From Roseiarcus sp035606915 (GTDB lineage Bacteria; Pseudomonadota; Alphaproteobacteria; Rhizobiales; Beijerinckiaceae), in assembly GCA_035606915.1 (NCBI GenBank), contig DATNDU010000008.1:15637-79636 (forward strand): DNA of 64,000 bases, written 5' to 3'. Positions 1-8,957 of this stretch are shown here, in pieces. Under the pieces are notes generated by a model. The model saw only the letters and a program-made list of their open reading frames with translations. It had not been told where the DNA came from and ran no database searches. Both the position numbers and the translations under genes were made by a program. Position 1 is the stretch's first letter, and every line of letters starts with the position of its first letter.

Positions 1-33
1 CCTTCATCTGGGAGGAGCGCGCCCGCCGGCGCC

Positions 34-450
34 TCAGCCGAACAGCTTGAGGCCGCCTTCGATATCCTGCTCGTCGAGCGCCACCAGTCCGGCGAAGCGC
101 CGCTCCAACCCGCCCGCCTTGACGCTCTCGCGCCGCGTCTCGGCCTCCTCGACCAGCCGCGCCCGCAAGCGCACATCGGCCAGCGGCTGCAAATCCTTCA
201 ACACTTCCGCCAATTGTCTCACCACCTCGGCTGCCCGCTCGCCTTCCAGGCGCTGACGCGCCCGCTCGACGTCGCTGCGAATCGCGTGCGCCTCGATGCG
301 CTCGATGGCGTCGCGCAGGCGGCCGGCGTCCTCGGCGCGCCGGCGCCTGGCGTATTCGGCAAGAAACCGCCGCCCCCGCTCCGTGCTCATGACCACGGCC
401 CGAATCGCCGCGAATTCGGCTTCGGAAAGGTCGGGGAGCGCCGCGGTCAA
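34..450 (-). CDS. Hypothetical protein, helical and charged
   Basis: This encodes about 138 residues rich in Arg, Glu and Ala and probably mostly alpha-helical, with no signal peptide or membrane segment. I do not recognise a named domain. I chose the TTG at 448-450 because a GAGGGGG ribosome-binding stretch lies just upstream and because it overlaps the TGA of the preceding small gene (TTGA). A longer frame opens at 573, but that extension is basic, low in complexity and overlaps the upstream gene. The gene is the second of a two-gene minus-strand unit. Function is unknown. Confidence 0.6.
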   Translation of the reverse strand: MTAALPDLSEAEFAAIRAVVMSTERGRRFLAEYARRRRAEDAGRLRDAIERIEAHAIRSDVERARQRLEGERAAEVVRQLAEVLKDLQPLADVRLRARLVEEAETRRESVKAGGLERRFAGLVALDEQDIEGGLKLFG

Positions 451-683
451 ATCAGCCCCCTCTCGACCGGCGGGCCGGGACTGCCGGCGGGTTCGCGGCT
501 GCGGCGAACGGAGACAGCGCCATTTTCGTCTACTTGCTCCAAGAGCGAAGGGCTTTCCTCCACACTGGCCCACACCTTCAAGGCCAGAACAATCGACGCA
601 CTGACGACATCCCTCGGCTTGTGGCGCAACCTCACGACGACGCGCCGCCGTCCTCTATATCTATACTGATTATCCAACGCCAT
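447..683 (-). CDS. Small hypothetical protein
   Basis: This is a 78-residue basic protein (an Arg-rich cluster near residues 8-20) with no recognised domain. The start region is AT-rich compared with its neighbours (TATAATTAACT before the ATG), consistent with a promoter close to the start. Its stop overlaps the TTG start of the next minus-strand gene by TTGA, a coupling pattern used repeatedly in this window, and this is the main reason to believe it is real. The ribosome-binding site is weak (GGAAAG, poorly spaced). Confidence 0.4.
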   Translation of the reverse strand: MALDNQYRYRGRRRVVVRLRHKPRDVVSASIVLALKVWASVEESPSLLEQVDENGAVSVRRSREPAGSPGPPVERGLI

Positions 684-1011
684 AGTTAATTATATCTTTC
701 CACAGCGGCGATGTTCTCCTTAAACCGCTTCGCGCAAGCAAACGATCGCTGCACAACCGCAGAGCTCCGCTGCCCTATATTACGTAGCGTCATTCAAAAA
801 AGACTTCACAACGCCGGCGCCGCTCGCCTGAACTATGCCAGTCGGCGGGCATGGCTTTGCGGCGCCGCGCTCGACATCGTTGTCGATTGTCGAGCCCGCC
901 CGCGACGCGCCCGAGCCGGGCGCGCATCTGTTTTCTCGTGCGCGTCCGAGCAAAAACCGGGTTCCCGCCGCGCCTGGGCAAGGGTAGAGGAGGAGGGATC
1001 AGGTCGGGGAC
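684..1011. other. Intergenic region upstream of soxA
   Basis: No convincing gene was found in these 328 bases. It is the divergent control region between the small hypothetical gene and soxA. I looked for pieces of soxB or soxD, the usual upstream partners of soxA, and saw none. An AGGAGG-like stretch at about 988-996 precedes the soxA GTG. The sequence around 930-966, which includes GCAAAAACCGGGTTCCCG, resembles short intergenic repeats common in Hyphomicrobiales genomes. Confidence 0.4.
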
Positions 1012-3996
1012 GTGTTGAACATGGCGGGCGCGATGCGCACAGGGCTGGGCGGTCGCGTAGACCGGTCGCGAGTCATCGGCTTCACTTTCGACGGCAAGCG
1101 CTATCAGGGGCTGGCGGGCGATACGCTCGCCTCGGCGCTGATCGCCAATGGCGTCCATCTGATGGGCCGCTCGTTCAAATACCATCGCCCGCGCGGGGTA
1201 TTGTCGCTTGGCTCCGAGGAGCCGAACGCGCTCGTTTCGGTCGATGCCGGCAAGGGCCGGCTGACGCCGAACCTGCGCGCCACGCAGGTCGAGATCTACG
1301 AGGGACTGAAGGCAAAGTCGCAGAACGCCTGGCCGTCGCTGGAGTTCGACGCGCTGGCGGTCAATGGCGCGCTGTCGGCGTTTTTCCCCGCCGGCTTCTA
1401 TTACAAGACCTTCATCGGGCCGAAGGGCGCCTGGGAGCATGTCTACGAGCCGATGATTCGGCGCACCGCCGGCCTCGGCGTCGCCCCGAGCGAGCCGGAC
1501 CCCGACCACTACGCCTACGAGCACCGCCATTGCGATGTCGCGGTCGTCGGCGGCGGCCCGGCCGGCCTCACCGCCGCACGCGCCGCAGCCAGGGCCGGCG
1601 ACCGGGTGATCCTGTTTGACGAGCAGGCGGAGTTCGGCGGTTCGCTGCTCGCCGATTCGCAACTTCGCCTCGACGGCAAGCGGGGCGCCGACTGGGTCGC
1701 CGAGGTCGTCGCCGAACTCGCCGCGCTGCCCAATGTCACGTTGCTGCCGCGCACCCAGGCATTCGGCTATTACGCGCAGAACTTCCTCGCCGCCGAGCAG
1801 CGCGTCGGCGACCATCTCGCCTACCCCGATCCGAAGCTGCCGCGGGCGCGGTTCTGGCAGGTGCGCGCCAAGCGCGTCATCGTCGCCGCCGGCGCGCATG
1901 AGCGGCCGCTGGTGTTTCCCGACAATGATCGGCCGGGGATCATGCTGGCGGATTCGGCGCGCGCGCTGGCGGTGCGCTACGGCGTGCGGCCGGGCAAAAA
2001 GATCGTCGTCGCCACCAGCCACGACGGCGGCTATCGCGCCGCGCTCGACCTCGCCGAGGCCGGCTGCGGCATCGCCGTGATCCTCGATTCGCGCCAGGAA
2101 GCCAACGGCGCCCTGCCTCAGGCGGCGCGCGCGCGCGGTCTGCCGATCGAGACGCAGACGATGTTGCTCGGCTCGCGCGGCGGCTTGCGCGTCACCCATG
2201 CGCGCGCGGCGCGGATGGGGCCGGACGGGCAGCCGGGCAAGGCCGACGAGATCGCCTGCGACCTCATCGCCATGACCGGCGGCTGGACGCCGAGCGTGCA
2301 TCTGTTCTCGCAATCGCGCGGCCGCTTACGCTTCGACGGCGCCACCCGGACCTTCGTTCCCGGCGAGGCGACGCAGGACATGGTTTCTGTCGGCGCTTCA
2401 GCCGGCGCCTTCGATTTCGCCGAGGCTTTGGGCGAAGCCGCGCGCGCCGGGGCCGAGGGGGCTGAGGCGCCGCGCGTCGAGGCGGCGGACGGCTTCGACA
2501 TCGGCACGCTGGGCCTTGTCGCGCCGCTGCCGGAGCAGGCGCTGACCAAGGCCTTCGTCGATTTCCAGAACGACGTCACCGCGCGCGACATCAAGCTCGC
2601 CACCCGCGAGGGCATGCGCTCGATCGAGCATATCAAGCGCTACACCACCACCGGCATGGCGACCGATCAGGGCAAGACCTCCAACATGAACGCCCTTGCC
2701 ATCGCCGCCGACGCGCTCGGGCGCGAGATCGCCGAGGTTGGGCTGACGACGTTCCGCCTGCCCTATACGCCGGTCACTTTCGGCATTTTCGGCGGGCCGT
2801 CGAAGCGCGAAATGCTCGACCCCGTGCGCGAGACGCCGATCCATTCCTGGTATGTCGGCAGGAACGCGGTGTGGGAAGAAGCCGGCCTGTGGAAGCGCGC
2901 CACGCGCGTGCCGCTGGCGGGCGAATCGGAAGCGCAGACGGTGCGCCGCGAGTGCCTGACGACGCGCGCCAAGGCGGGGATCATGGACGCCTCGACGCTC
3001 GGAAAGATCGAGGTCGTCGGGCCGGACGCCGCCGAATTCCTCAACCGTCTCTACATCAACGCCTTCATGAAACTCGGCGTCGGGCGCTGCCGCTACGGGC
3101 TGATGCTCAACGAGATGGGCTTCATCTACGACGACGGCGTGGCGATGCGGCTCGCGCCGGATCGCTTCCACATCACGACGACAACCTCCGGCGCGGCGCA
3201 TGTATTGGCGGTGATGGAGGATTATATCCAGACCGAGTGGCCGGATCTGAAGGTCCGCTTCACCTCGATCACCGAGCAATGGGCGACCATCGCCATCAAC
3301 GGGCCGCGGGCGCGGGACATCCTCAGCCCCCTCGTCGAAGGGATCGATCTCTCCAGCGCCGCCTTCCCGCATATGAGCGTGCGCGAAGGGCGCATCGCCG
3401 GCGCGCCGACGCGGCTGGCCCGCGTCAGCTTCACCGGCGAGATGGGTTTCGAGGCCAATGTCCCCTCGGACTATGGCCTGGCCGTCCAGGAGGCGATCTG
3501 GGCCGAGGCGGAGAAGCGCGGCGCCTGCGTCTACGGGCTCGACGCGCTGCATATTCTGCGCGCCGAGAAGGGCTTCATCGTCGTCGGCCAGGACACCGAC
3601 GGCACGGTGACGCCCGACGACGTCGGCATGGGGCGGATGGCCGCGATGTCGAAGCCGGATTTCGTCGGCAAGCGCTCGCTGGCGCTCGCCGACCTCAAGC
3701 GCCCGGGCCGCAAGCAACTCGTCGGCCTGCTGCCCGAGGATTCGCATCACCTGCCCGGCGACGGCGAACAGCTCGTCGCCAGCCCGCATACGCCGCCCGG
3801 CACACAGGCGCTGGGCCACGTCACGTCGTCTTACCTCAGCCCGACGCTGGAGCGCCCGTTCTGCATGGCGTTGCTCGCCGACGGGCGCGCCAAGATGGGC
3901 CAGACAGTCTATACGATCGGCCTCCACGGCGCCCATGCCGCCAAGGTGGTCGAGCCGGTGTTCTACGACAAAGAGGGGACGCGTCTTGACGCTTAA
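1012..3996 (+). CDS. soxA: Sarcosine oxidase subunit alpha
   Basis: This is the alpha subunit of heterotetrameric sarcosine oxidase, which demethylates sarcosine and passes the methyl carbon to tetrahydrofolate as methylene-THF, with H2O2 and glycine as products. The paralogous N-methylglutamate dehydrogenase subunit C is an alternative. At 994 residues it has the expected length. An N-terminal ferredoxin-like segment (about 22-110, with FKYHRPRGVLSLGSEEPNA) precedes a dinucleotide-binding motif VVGGGPAG near 176-183. A C-terminal GcvT-like folate-binding half runs from about 600 to 980. The GTG at 1012 is used; an ATG three codons later is possible. soxG follows with an 11-base overlap, but soxB and soxD are not adjacent. 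Confidence 0.93.
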   Translation: MLNMAGAMRTGLGGRVDRSRVIGFTFDGKRYQGLAGDTLASALIANGVHLMGRSFKYHRPRGVLSLGSEEPNALVSVDAGKGRLTPNLRATQVEIYEGLKAKSQNAWPSLEFDALAVNGALSAFFPAGFYYKTFIGPKGAWEHVYEPMIRRTAGLGVAPSEPDPDHYAYEHRHCDVAVVGGGPAGLTAARAAARAGDRVILFDEQAEFGGSLLADSQLRLDGKRGADWVAEVVAELAALPNVTLLPRTQAFGYYAQNFLAAEQRVGDHLAYPDPKLPRARFWQVRAKRVIVAAGAHERPLVFPDNDRPGIMLADSARALAVRYGVRPGKKIVVATSHDGGYRAALDLAEAGCGIAVILDSRQEANGALPQAARARGLPIETQTMLLGSRGGLRVTHARAARMGPDGQPGKADEIACDLIAMTGGWTPSVHLFSQSRGRLRFDGATRTFVPGEATQDMVSVGASAGAFDFAEALGEAARAGAEGAEAPRVEAADGFDIGTLGLVAPLPEQALTKAFVDFQNDVTARDIKLATREGMRSIEHIKRYTTTGMATDQGKTSNMNALAIAADALGREIAEVGLTTFRLPYTPVTFGIFGGPSKREMLDPVRETPIHSWYVGRNAVWEEAGLWKRATRVPLAGESEAQTVRRECLTTRAKAGIMDASTLGKIEVVGPDAAEFLNRLYINAFMKLGVGRCRYGLMLNEMGFIYDDGVAMRLAPDRFHITTTTSGAAHVLAVMEDYIQTEWPDLKVRFTSITEQWATIAINGPRARDILSPLVEGIDLSSAAFPHMSVREGRIAGAPTRLARVSFTGEMGFEANVPSDYGLAVQEAIWAEAEKRGACVYGLDALHILRAEKGFIVVGQDTDGTVTPDDVGMGRMAAMSKPDFVGKRSLALADLKRPGRKQLVGLLPEDSHHLPGDGEQLVASPHTPPGTQALGHVTSSYLSPTLERPFCMALLADGRAKMGQTVYTIGLHGAHAAKVVEPVFYDKEGTRLDA

Positions 3997-4543
3997 TGCC
4001 GTCCGCCGCTCGGTTCTCGACGGCCGCGCCTTGCCTGCCAACGCGCGCGTCAAGGCGACGCCGCTGCCCTTCGCGACGCGGCTCAACCTGCGCGGCGGGG
4101 CGGATATCGTCGCCCCCGTGGCGCAGGCGTTCGGCGTCGCGCCGCCGCTGAAGCCGCTGGGCTCGGCGGCCTCGGGCGAGCGCGCGGCGCTTTGGCTCGG
4201 GCCGGACGAATGGCTGCTACTGGCCGAAGAGAGCGCGACCGGCCTGATGGACGATCTCGACAAGGCGCTCGGCGGCGTGTTCCACGGCCTCGTCGATATC
4301 TCGCACCGTCAGGTCGGCATCGCGGTCGAAGGGCCCGGCGCGGCGCGGCTGCTCGCCGCCGGTTGCCCGCTTGATCTCGATCTCAGCGCCTTTCCGGTCG
4401 GCATGTCGACGCGCACGCTGCTGGTGAAGGCGGAAATCGGCCTATGGCGGCGCGAGGACAACGCTTTTCGCATTGAGGTGCTGCGTTCGTTCGCGCCCTA
4501 TGTGGCGCGCATCCTCAACGAAGCCGCCAGAGATCAGGGCTGA
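3986..4543 (+). CDS. soxG: Sarcosine oxidase subunit gamma
   Basis: This is a 185-residue protein of the SoxG family, a small GcvT-like subunit that packs against the alpha subunit. Typical features are GPDEWLLL near residue 72 and the segment VDISHRQVGIAVEGPGA near 102-118. The TTG at 3986 follows GAGGGG and overlaps the end of soxA by 11 bases, so the two are almost certainly translated together. The gene lies next to purU in the neighbourhood, which fits one-carbon metabolism on folate. Confidence 0.88.
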   Translation: MTLNAVRRSVLDGRALPANARVKATPLPFATRLNLRGGADIVAPVAQAFGVAPPLKPLGSAASGERAALWLGPDEWLLLAEESATGLMDDLDKALGGVFHGLVDISHRQVGIAVEGPGAARLLAAGCPLDLDLSAFPVGMSTRTLLVKAEIGLWRREDNAFRIEVLRSFAPYVARILNEAARDQG

Positions 4544-4759
4544 TTTTCCTCGACGCTCCGCCGAACGACACCGGCCCTGGGTTCCCGAACGTCACTTTCA
4601 CCAATACCGGGACCATCGACGCCATTTTTCCGACACCGCGCTGACCATCGCCACCAACGAGCGCTTCATCAACAATTGCATGTTGGGAGGCGAGCGGCGG
4701 TCCACGGGGCGACGCTAACGCGCCTTGTCGCGGCGCCCGTTTCCCGCTAACCCCGGCGC

Positions 4760-5620
4760 ATGACGGGCGCGGGAACGGACAGATCGAGGGCGTTGATCGG
4801 CGGCGGGCCAGCGGTGGTGCTGGTGCGCCCGCAACTGGCGGTCAATATCGGCACCTGCGCGCGCGCCATGGCCAATTTCGGCCTCGACGATCTGCGCCTC
4901 GTCAACCCCAAGGCCGGCTGGCCGCGCCAAGACGAATACGCCGAAATCGCTTATGCCGCCGCCGCCGGCGCCACGCATATCCTCGACGCGGCGCGGGTGT
5001 TCGAGACCGCGCGGGCCGCCATAGCCGACCTCAACTATGTCTACGCGACGACGGCGCGCACGCGCGAACAGGTCAAGCCGGTGCTGACGCCCGCTGCCGC
5101 GCTGCCGCAGGCGGCCGCCGCTACGGACCAGAAGCGCGGCGTAATGTTCGGCCCCGAGCGCACCGGGCTCGACAACGACGAGGTGGCGCTCGCCGACGCG
5201 ATCCTCACCTTTCCCGCCAATCCCGCCTATTCCTCGCTCAATCTCGCCCAGGCGGTGTTGCTCGTCGGCTACGAATGGTTCAAGGCCGCCCACGGCGACG
5301 CCCCGCCGCCGACGCTCGAGCGCCAGCGCTCGCTGCCCGCCAAGCGCGAGACGACGCTCTCCTTCTTCGAATATCTGGAGGACAAGCTCGACGCCGCCGG
5401 CTTCTACAAGCCCGAGGGCAAAATGCCCGGCATGAAGCGCAACCTGCGCAACATCTTCCACCGTCTCGAAATGACGGAGCAGGATGTGCGCACGCTATGG
5501 GGCGTCGTCGTGCGGCTCGTCGAAGGCCCGCGCGAGAGCGTGCAGACCCGCAAGCGCCACCGGCCGCTAAGAACGAACGGCGAAAAAAGACTGAACGGCG
5601 ACCAAGAGCCTCAACCGTAG
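4760..5620 (+). CDS. trmJ: SpoU-family RNA 2'-O-methyltransferase, TrmJ-like
   Basis: This is a 286-residue SPOUT methyltransferase. The family signature blocks are all visible: VRPQLAVNIGTCARAMANFG near residue 20-40, FGPERTGLDNDE near 135, and NPAYSSLNLAQAV near 153. These form the trefoil knot that binds SAM. The C-terminal part after residue 190 matches the TrmJ-type extension. TrmJ methylates residue 32 in the anticodon loop of certain tRNAs; the exact target is inferred. It converges with purU, and the two stops overlap by about 10 bases. Confidence 0.85.
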   Translation: MTGAGTDRSRALIGGGPAVVLVRPQLAVNIGTCARAMANFGLDDLRLVNPKAGWPRQDEYAEIAYAAAAGATHILDAARVFETARAAIADLNYVYATTARTREQVKPVLTPAAALPQAAAATDQKRGVMFGPERTGLDNDEVALADAILTFPANPAYSSLNLAQAVLLVGYEWFKAAHGDAPPPTLERQRSLPAKRETTLSFFEYLEDKLDAAGFYKPEGKMPGMKRNLRNIFHRLEMTEQDVRTLWGVVVRLVEGPRESVQTRKRHRPLRTNGEKRLNGDQEPQP

Positions 5621-6474
5621 AACACCACGGTCTTGCGGCCGTTCAACAGCACGCGGTCTTCGAGATGCATGCTCAGCGCCCGCGACAGCACGCGCCGCTC
5701 GATGTCGCGGCCCTTGCGCACGAGATCCTCGGGCGTGTCGCGATGGCTGATGCGCTCGACGTCCTGCTCGATGATCGGCCCCTCGTCGAGCGCGGAGGTG
5801 ACGAAATGCGCTGTCGCGCCGATCAGTTTCACGCCGCGCTCGTGCGCTTGGTGATAGGGCTTGGCGCCCTTGAAGCCCGGCAAGAATGAGTGGTGAATGT
5901 TGATGCAATTGCCGCTGAGCTTGGCGGCGAGGCCGTCCGACAGGATCTGCATGTAGCGGGCGAGCACGACGACGTCCGCCTTCGATTCGCGCACCGTCTC
6001 CCACAGCTTGGTCTCCTGCTCCATCTTTGTTTGTTTGGTGATGGGCAGATAATGAAAAGGGATATCTCCAAAATCGATGTGCTCATAAGTTTCGCGCGGG
6101 TAATTGGCGATGACGGCGACCGGCTCCATCGGTAGTTCGCCGCTGCGCCAGCGATAGATCAGATCGACCAGGCAATGGTCGAAGCGTGATGCCAGCAGCG
6201 CCACGCGCTTCTTTTGGTCGGAAGCCCGCAACGTCCAGTTCATGCCGAATGGCGCCGCCGTCTCGGCGAAGCGGGCGCGCAAGGCGGCGGCATCCGCCGT
6301 CCCGCCGGCGGCGTTGAAAGCGACGCGCATAAAAAAATTGCCTGTCTCTATGTCGTCGAACTGCTGCGCATCCAAAATATTGAAGCCGCCTTCGAACAAT
6401 GTGGCGGAGACGGCTGCGACAATGCCCGGACGGTTGGGACAGGAGAGTGTGACAACGAAGCGCGCGCCAGACAT
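5611..6474 (-). CDS. purU: Formyltetrahydrofolate deformylase
   Basis: PurU hydrolyses 10-formyl-THF to formate and THF and balances the folate one-carbon pool. The 287-residue protein has an N-terminal ACT domain (about 5-85, starting VVTLSCPNRPGIVAAV) and a formyltransferase-fold catalytic domain. The latter includes NIHHSFLPGFKGAKPY near residue 188-203 and GATAHFVTSALDEGPIIEQD near 215-235, containing the family His and Asp. I start it at the ATG at 6472-6474 (MSGARF), because upstream in-frame residues are not family-like. Sitting near soxA-soxG fits disposal of folate-bound one-carbon units. Confidence 0.93.
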   Translation of the reverse strand: MSGARFVVTLSCPNRPGIVAAVSATLFEGGFNILDAQQFDDIETGNFFMRVAFNAAGGTADAAALRARFAETAAPFGMNWTLRASDQKKRVALLASRFDHCLVDLIYRWRSGELPMEPVAVIANYPRETYEHIDFGDIPFHYLPITKQTKMEQETKLWETVRESKADVVVLARYMQILSDGLAAKLSGNCINIHHSFLPGFKGAKPYHQAHERGVKLIGATAHFVTSALDEGPIIEQDVERISHRDTPEDLVRKGRDIERRVLSRALSMHLEDRVLLNGRKTVVFYG

Positions 6475-6714
6475 GATGAGATCGCCCCCGGTAACTTCGG
6501 CTTCGGGGTCGCCGAGCGCGAGGCGATTGTCAAGCGCTGATGTCAGACGCTGAGGCTGGCCGCGCGGCGGCCGCATGGCGTCTCACCTACGCCCCAACCT
6601 TGCCTGACCGTCTTCAACCCGACGACGGCTCCCGCTATCCAGGTTTGTCAGCTAAACGCAGCCGCCCGCCGACCGGCCCGTGTTTGCGGCTGACGGCGGC
6701 GGGTTTTCAATCCG

Positions 6715-6954
6715 CTAATACCGGTAGCCGCCATTCTGCAGCGCGCAACGAACGCCGTTCCCGGACGGGAAAGGCTCGGGAATCTCGCCGGGGCCGCAGA
6801 ATTGATTGACGCCGCCGAACGCTTCGGGACTGTCGGGGCCAGAAAAACGGCCGTAGGAATCCTGCCCATTGTGGCCGGGCATGTCCTGCTGCGCGACGGC
6901 GCCGCTGGCGCCCAGCATCAGCAACGAGGCGGCGATCAAGCAGATTTTCAACAT
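6715..6954 (-). CDS. Small secreted hypothetical protein
   Basis: This 79-residue protein has a clear Sec signal peptide: MLKI, a hydrophobic core, and a probable cleavage after AVA near residue 21. The mature part is short, Gly/Pro-rich and has two cysteines (in NQFCGPGE and VRCALQ) that could form a disulphide. A strong site GGAAGGAGAG lies just upstream of the ATG. No named family is recognised. It is likely periplasmic or secreted and probably monocistronic. Confidence 0.7.
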   Translation of the reverse strand: MLKICLIAASLLMLGASGAVAQQDMPGHNGQDSYGRFSGPDSPEAFGGVNQFCGPGEIPEPFPSGNGVRCALQNGGYRY

Positions 6955-7075
6955 CTCGCGCTCTCCTTCCAGATCGGCGACCGAAGACGGCGGCCCATGT
7001 CATGTAGAAAGAGTACGCAGTTCGTCAGCGGTTGGATTTCTGAAATCGCCTTCACATTGCCGATAGGCGCAGCCT

Positions 7076-7125
7076 CAGTCCTCGAAACGCTCGGAGGTTT
7101 CAGTCCTCGAAACGCTCGGAGGTTC
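7076..7125. repeat. 25-base tandem duplication at the nadE 3' end
   Basis: Bases 7076-7100 and 7101-7125 are the same 25-base unit with one mismatch at the last base. The second copy encodes the final residues of NadE on the minus strand, including its stop at 7100-7102. The first copy lies just beyond the stop. The duplication does not change the protein, because the stop sits at the junction. Confidence 0.85.
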
Positions 7126-8839
7126 CAGCCTTTCCCTTCGGCGCAATCGTCGCGTCCGGCGGGCGCGCCGCCTCGCCGGGGTCGCGGAAGCGGTTGAGGA
7201 TCGGATAGCGGCGGTCGCGGCCGAAATTCTTCGGCCCCACCTTCACCCCCGGCGCCGATTGCCGGCGCTTGTATTCGGCCAGATACAGCAGCCGCTCGAC
7301 GCGCTTGACGGTCTCGATGGCGTAGCCCTGCGCGACGATGTCGGCGACCCGCATCTCCTGCTCGACGAGGCCGTTAAGAATGGCGTCGAGCACCGGATAG
7401 GGCGGCAGCGAGTCCTCGTCCTTCTGGTCCTCGCGCAATTCCGCCGACGGCGGCTTGCTGATGATGTCGGGGGGAATGACAACGCCGTCGGGGCCTAGCG
7501 CGCCCTGCGGCTTCCAGCGGTTGCGCAGCGCCGATAGGCGGAATGCCTCCATCTTGTAGAGGTCTTTGATCGGGTTGAAACCGCCGTTCATGTCGCCGTA
7601 GAGCGTGGCGTAGCCGACCGACATCTCCGACTTGTTGCCGGTGGTGACGACCATGGCGCCGAACTTGTTGGAGATCGACATCAGGATCAGGCCGCGCGTG
7701 CGGCTCTGAATGTTCTCCTCGGTGATATCGCGGGCGCGGCCAGCGAACAACGGCGCCAGCGCGCGCTCCGTCGCTTCGACGGGTCCGGCGATCGGAACAA
7801 TATCGTAGCGCAGCCCGAGCGCCTTGGCGCAGGCGGCGGCGTCGCTGAGCGAAGCGGCGCTGGTGTATTTATAGGGCAGCATCACCGCCTGCACGCGATC
7901 GCTGCCCAGCGCATCCACCGCCATCGCCGCGCAGAGCGCGGAATCGATGCCGCCGGATAGGCCGAGCACCACGCCGGGGAAACGGTTGCGTTCGACGTAA
8001 TCGCGCAAGCCCAGCACGCAGGCGGCGTAATCGCCCTCGTCGCCCTGATCGACGCTCTCGCGCGGCCCCTCGACGCAGGCCCAGCCACCGTCCCGGCGCT
8101 CGAACGCCACGCGCCCCACGCTCTCGCGGAAGCCCGGCAGTTGCGCGGCCAGCGAGCCGTCGGCGTTGACAACGAAGGAGCCGCCCTCGAACACCAATTC
8201 GTCCTGGCCGCCGACGGCGTTGAGATAGACCAGCGGCAGGCCGGATTCGGCCACCCGCGCCCGCGCAATTTTGCGCCGCAGCGCCAGCTTGTCGCGCTCG
8301 TAGGGGCTGGCGTTGGGCACGAGCAGGATTTCGCCGCCGGTCTCGGCGATGCATTCCACCGTGTCCGGCCCCCAGATGTCCTCGCAGATCGGAACGCCGA
8401 TGCGCACGCCGTTGAAGGTGAGGGGACCGGGATGCGGGCCGGGGCGGAACACGCGCTTCTCGTCGAACACGCCGTAGTTCGGCAGTTCGACCTTGAAGCG
8501 CACCGCCTCGATGCGGCCGCCGTTCAGCAACGCGGCGGCGTTGTAGAGCGCGCCGTCCTCGACCCACGGCAGGCCGACGAGCACGGCCGGGCCGCCGTCG
8601 CCGGTGTCGCGCGCCAGCGTCTCGCAGGCGGCGCGGCAGGCTTCCTGGAAGGCGGGCTTCAGCACCAGATCCTCGGGCGGGTAGCCGGCGAGGAACAACT
8701 CCGGCGCCAGCATGAGATCGGCGCCGAAGGCCGCCGCCTCGGCGCGCGCGGCGCGCAGTTTGGCAAGATTGCCGTCGATGTCGCCGACAACAGGGGAAAT
8801 CTGCGCAAGCGCGAGGATGAGACGGTCGGCGGCAAGCAT
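7100..8839 (-). CDS. nadE: Glutamine-dependent NAD+ synthetase
   Basis: This makes NAD from deamido-NAD, ATP and glutamine. It is a 579-residue two-domain enzyme. The N-terminal nitrilase-like glutaminase (about 8-270) shows the catalytic triad regions: Glu in APELFLAGYPP, Lys in FKVELPNYGVFDEKR, and Cys in PICEDIWG. The C-terminal synthetase begins near residue 285 with the PP-loop LGLSGGIDSALCAAMAVDAL. Conserved TTGNKSEMSVGY and DLYKMEAFRLS follow. It is divergent from the penicillin-binding protein gene, with about 118 bases between starts. Confidence 0.95.
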   Translation of the reverse strand: MLAADRLILALAQISPVVGDIDGNLAKLRAARAEAAAFGADLMLAPELFLAGYPPEDLVLKPAFQEACRAACETLARDTGDGGPAVLVGLPWVEDGALYNAAALLNGGRIEAVRFKVELPNYGVFDEKRVFRPGPHPGPLTFNGVRIGVPICEDIWGPDTVECIAETGGEILLVPNASPYERDKLALRRKIARARVAESGLPLVYLNAVGGQDELVFEGGSFVVNADGSLAAQLPGFRESVGRVAFERRDGGWACVEGPRESVDQGDEGDYAACVLGLRDYVERNRFPGVVLGLSGGIDSALCAAMAVDALGSDRVQAVMLPYKYTSAASLSDAAACAKALGLRYDIVPIAGPVEATERALAPLFAGRARDITEENIQSRTRGLILMSISNKFGAMVVTTGNKSEMSVGYATLYGDMNGGFNPIKDLYKMEAFRLSALRNRWKPQGALGPDGVVIPPDIISKPPSAELREDQKDEDSLPPYPVLDAILNGLVEQEMRVADIVAQGYAIETVKRVERLLYLAEYKRRQSAPGVKVGPKNFGRDRRYPILNRFRDPGEAARPPDATIAPKGKAGTSERFED

Positions 8840-8957
8840 GGCGTCAGCGTTTAGCGCGGGCGGGCGGCAAGCGTCCAGCGCCGTCGCGGCGCAAGCGACC
8901 GGCTCCCGCCGCCGAAAATTGTGCTAAGCTCAACAGAATACAGACCAAGGGCGTCGA

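Noticed and set aside
684..1011. Possible degraded soxB or soxD upstream of soxA
   Set aside because: Reading all frames showed no flavoprotein or Cys-rich SoxD-like pattern.
2398..4263. A 621-codon open frame on the minus strand opposite soxA
   Set aside because: It mirrors soxA codon structure in GC-rich DNA, is Arg/Ala/Gly-rich without domains, and has no ribosome-binding site.
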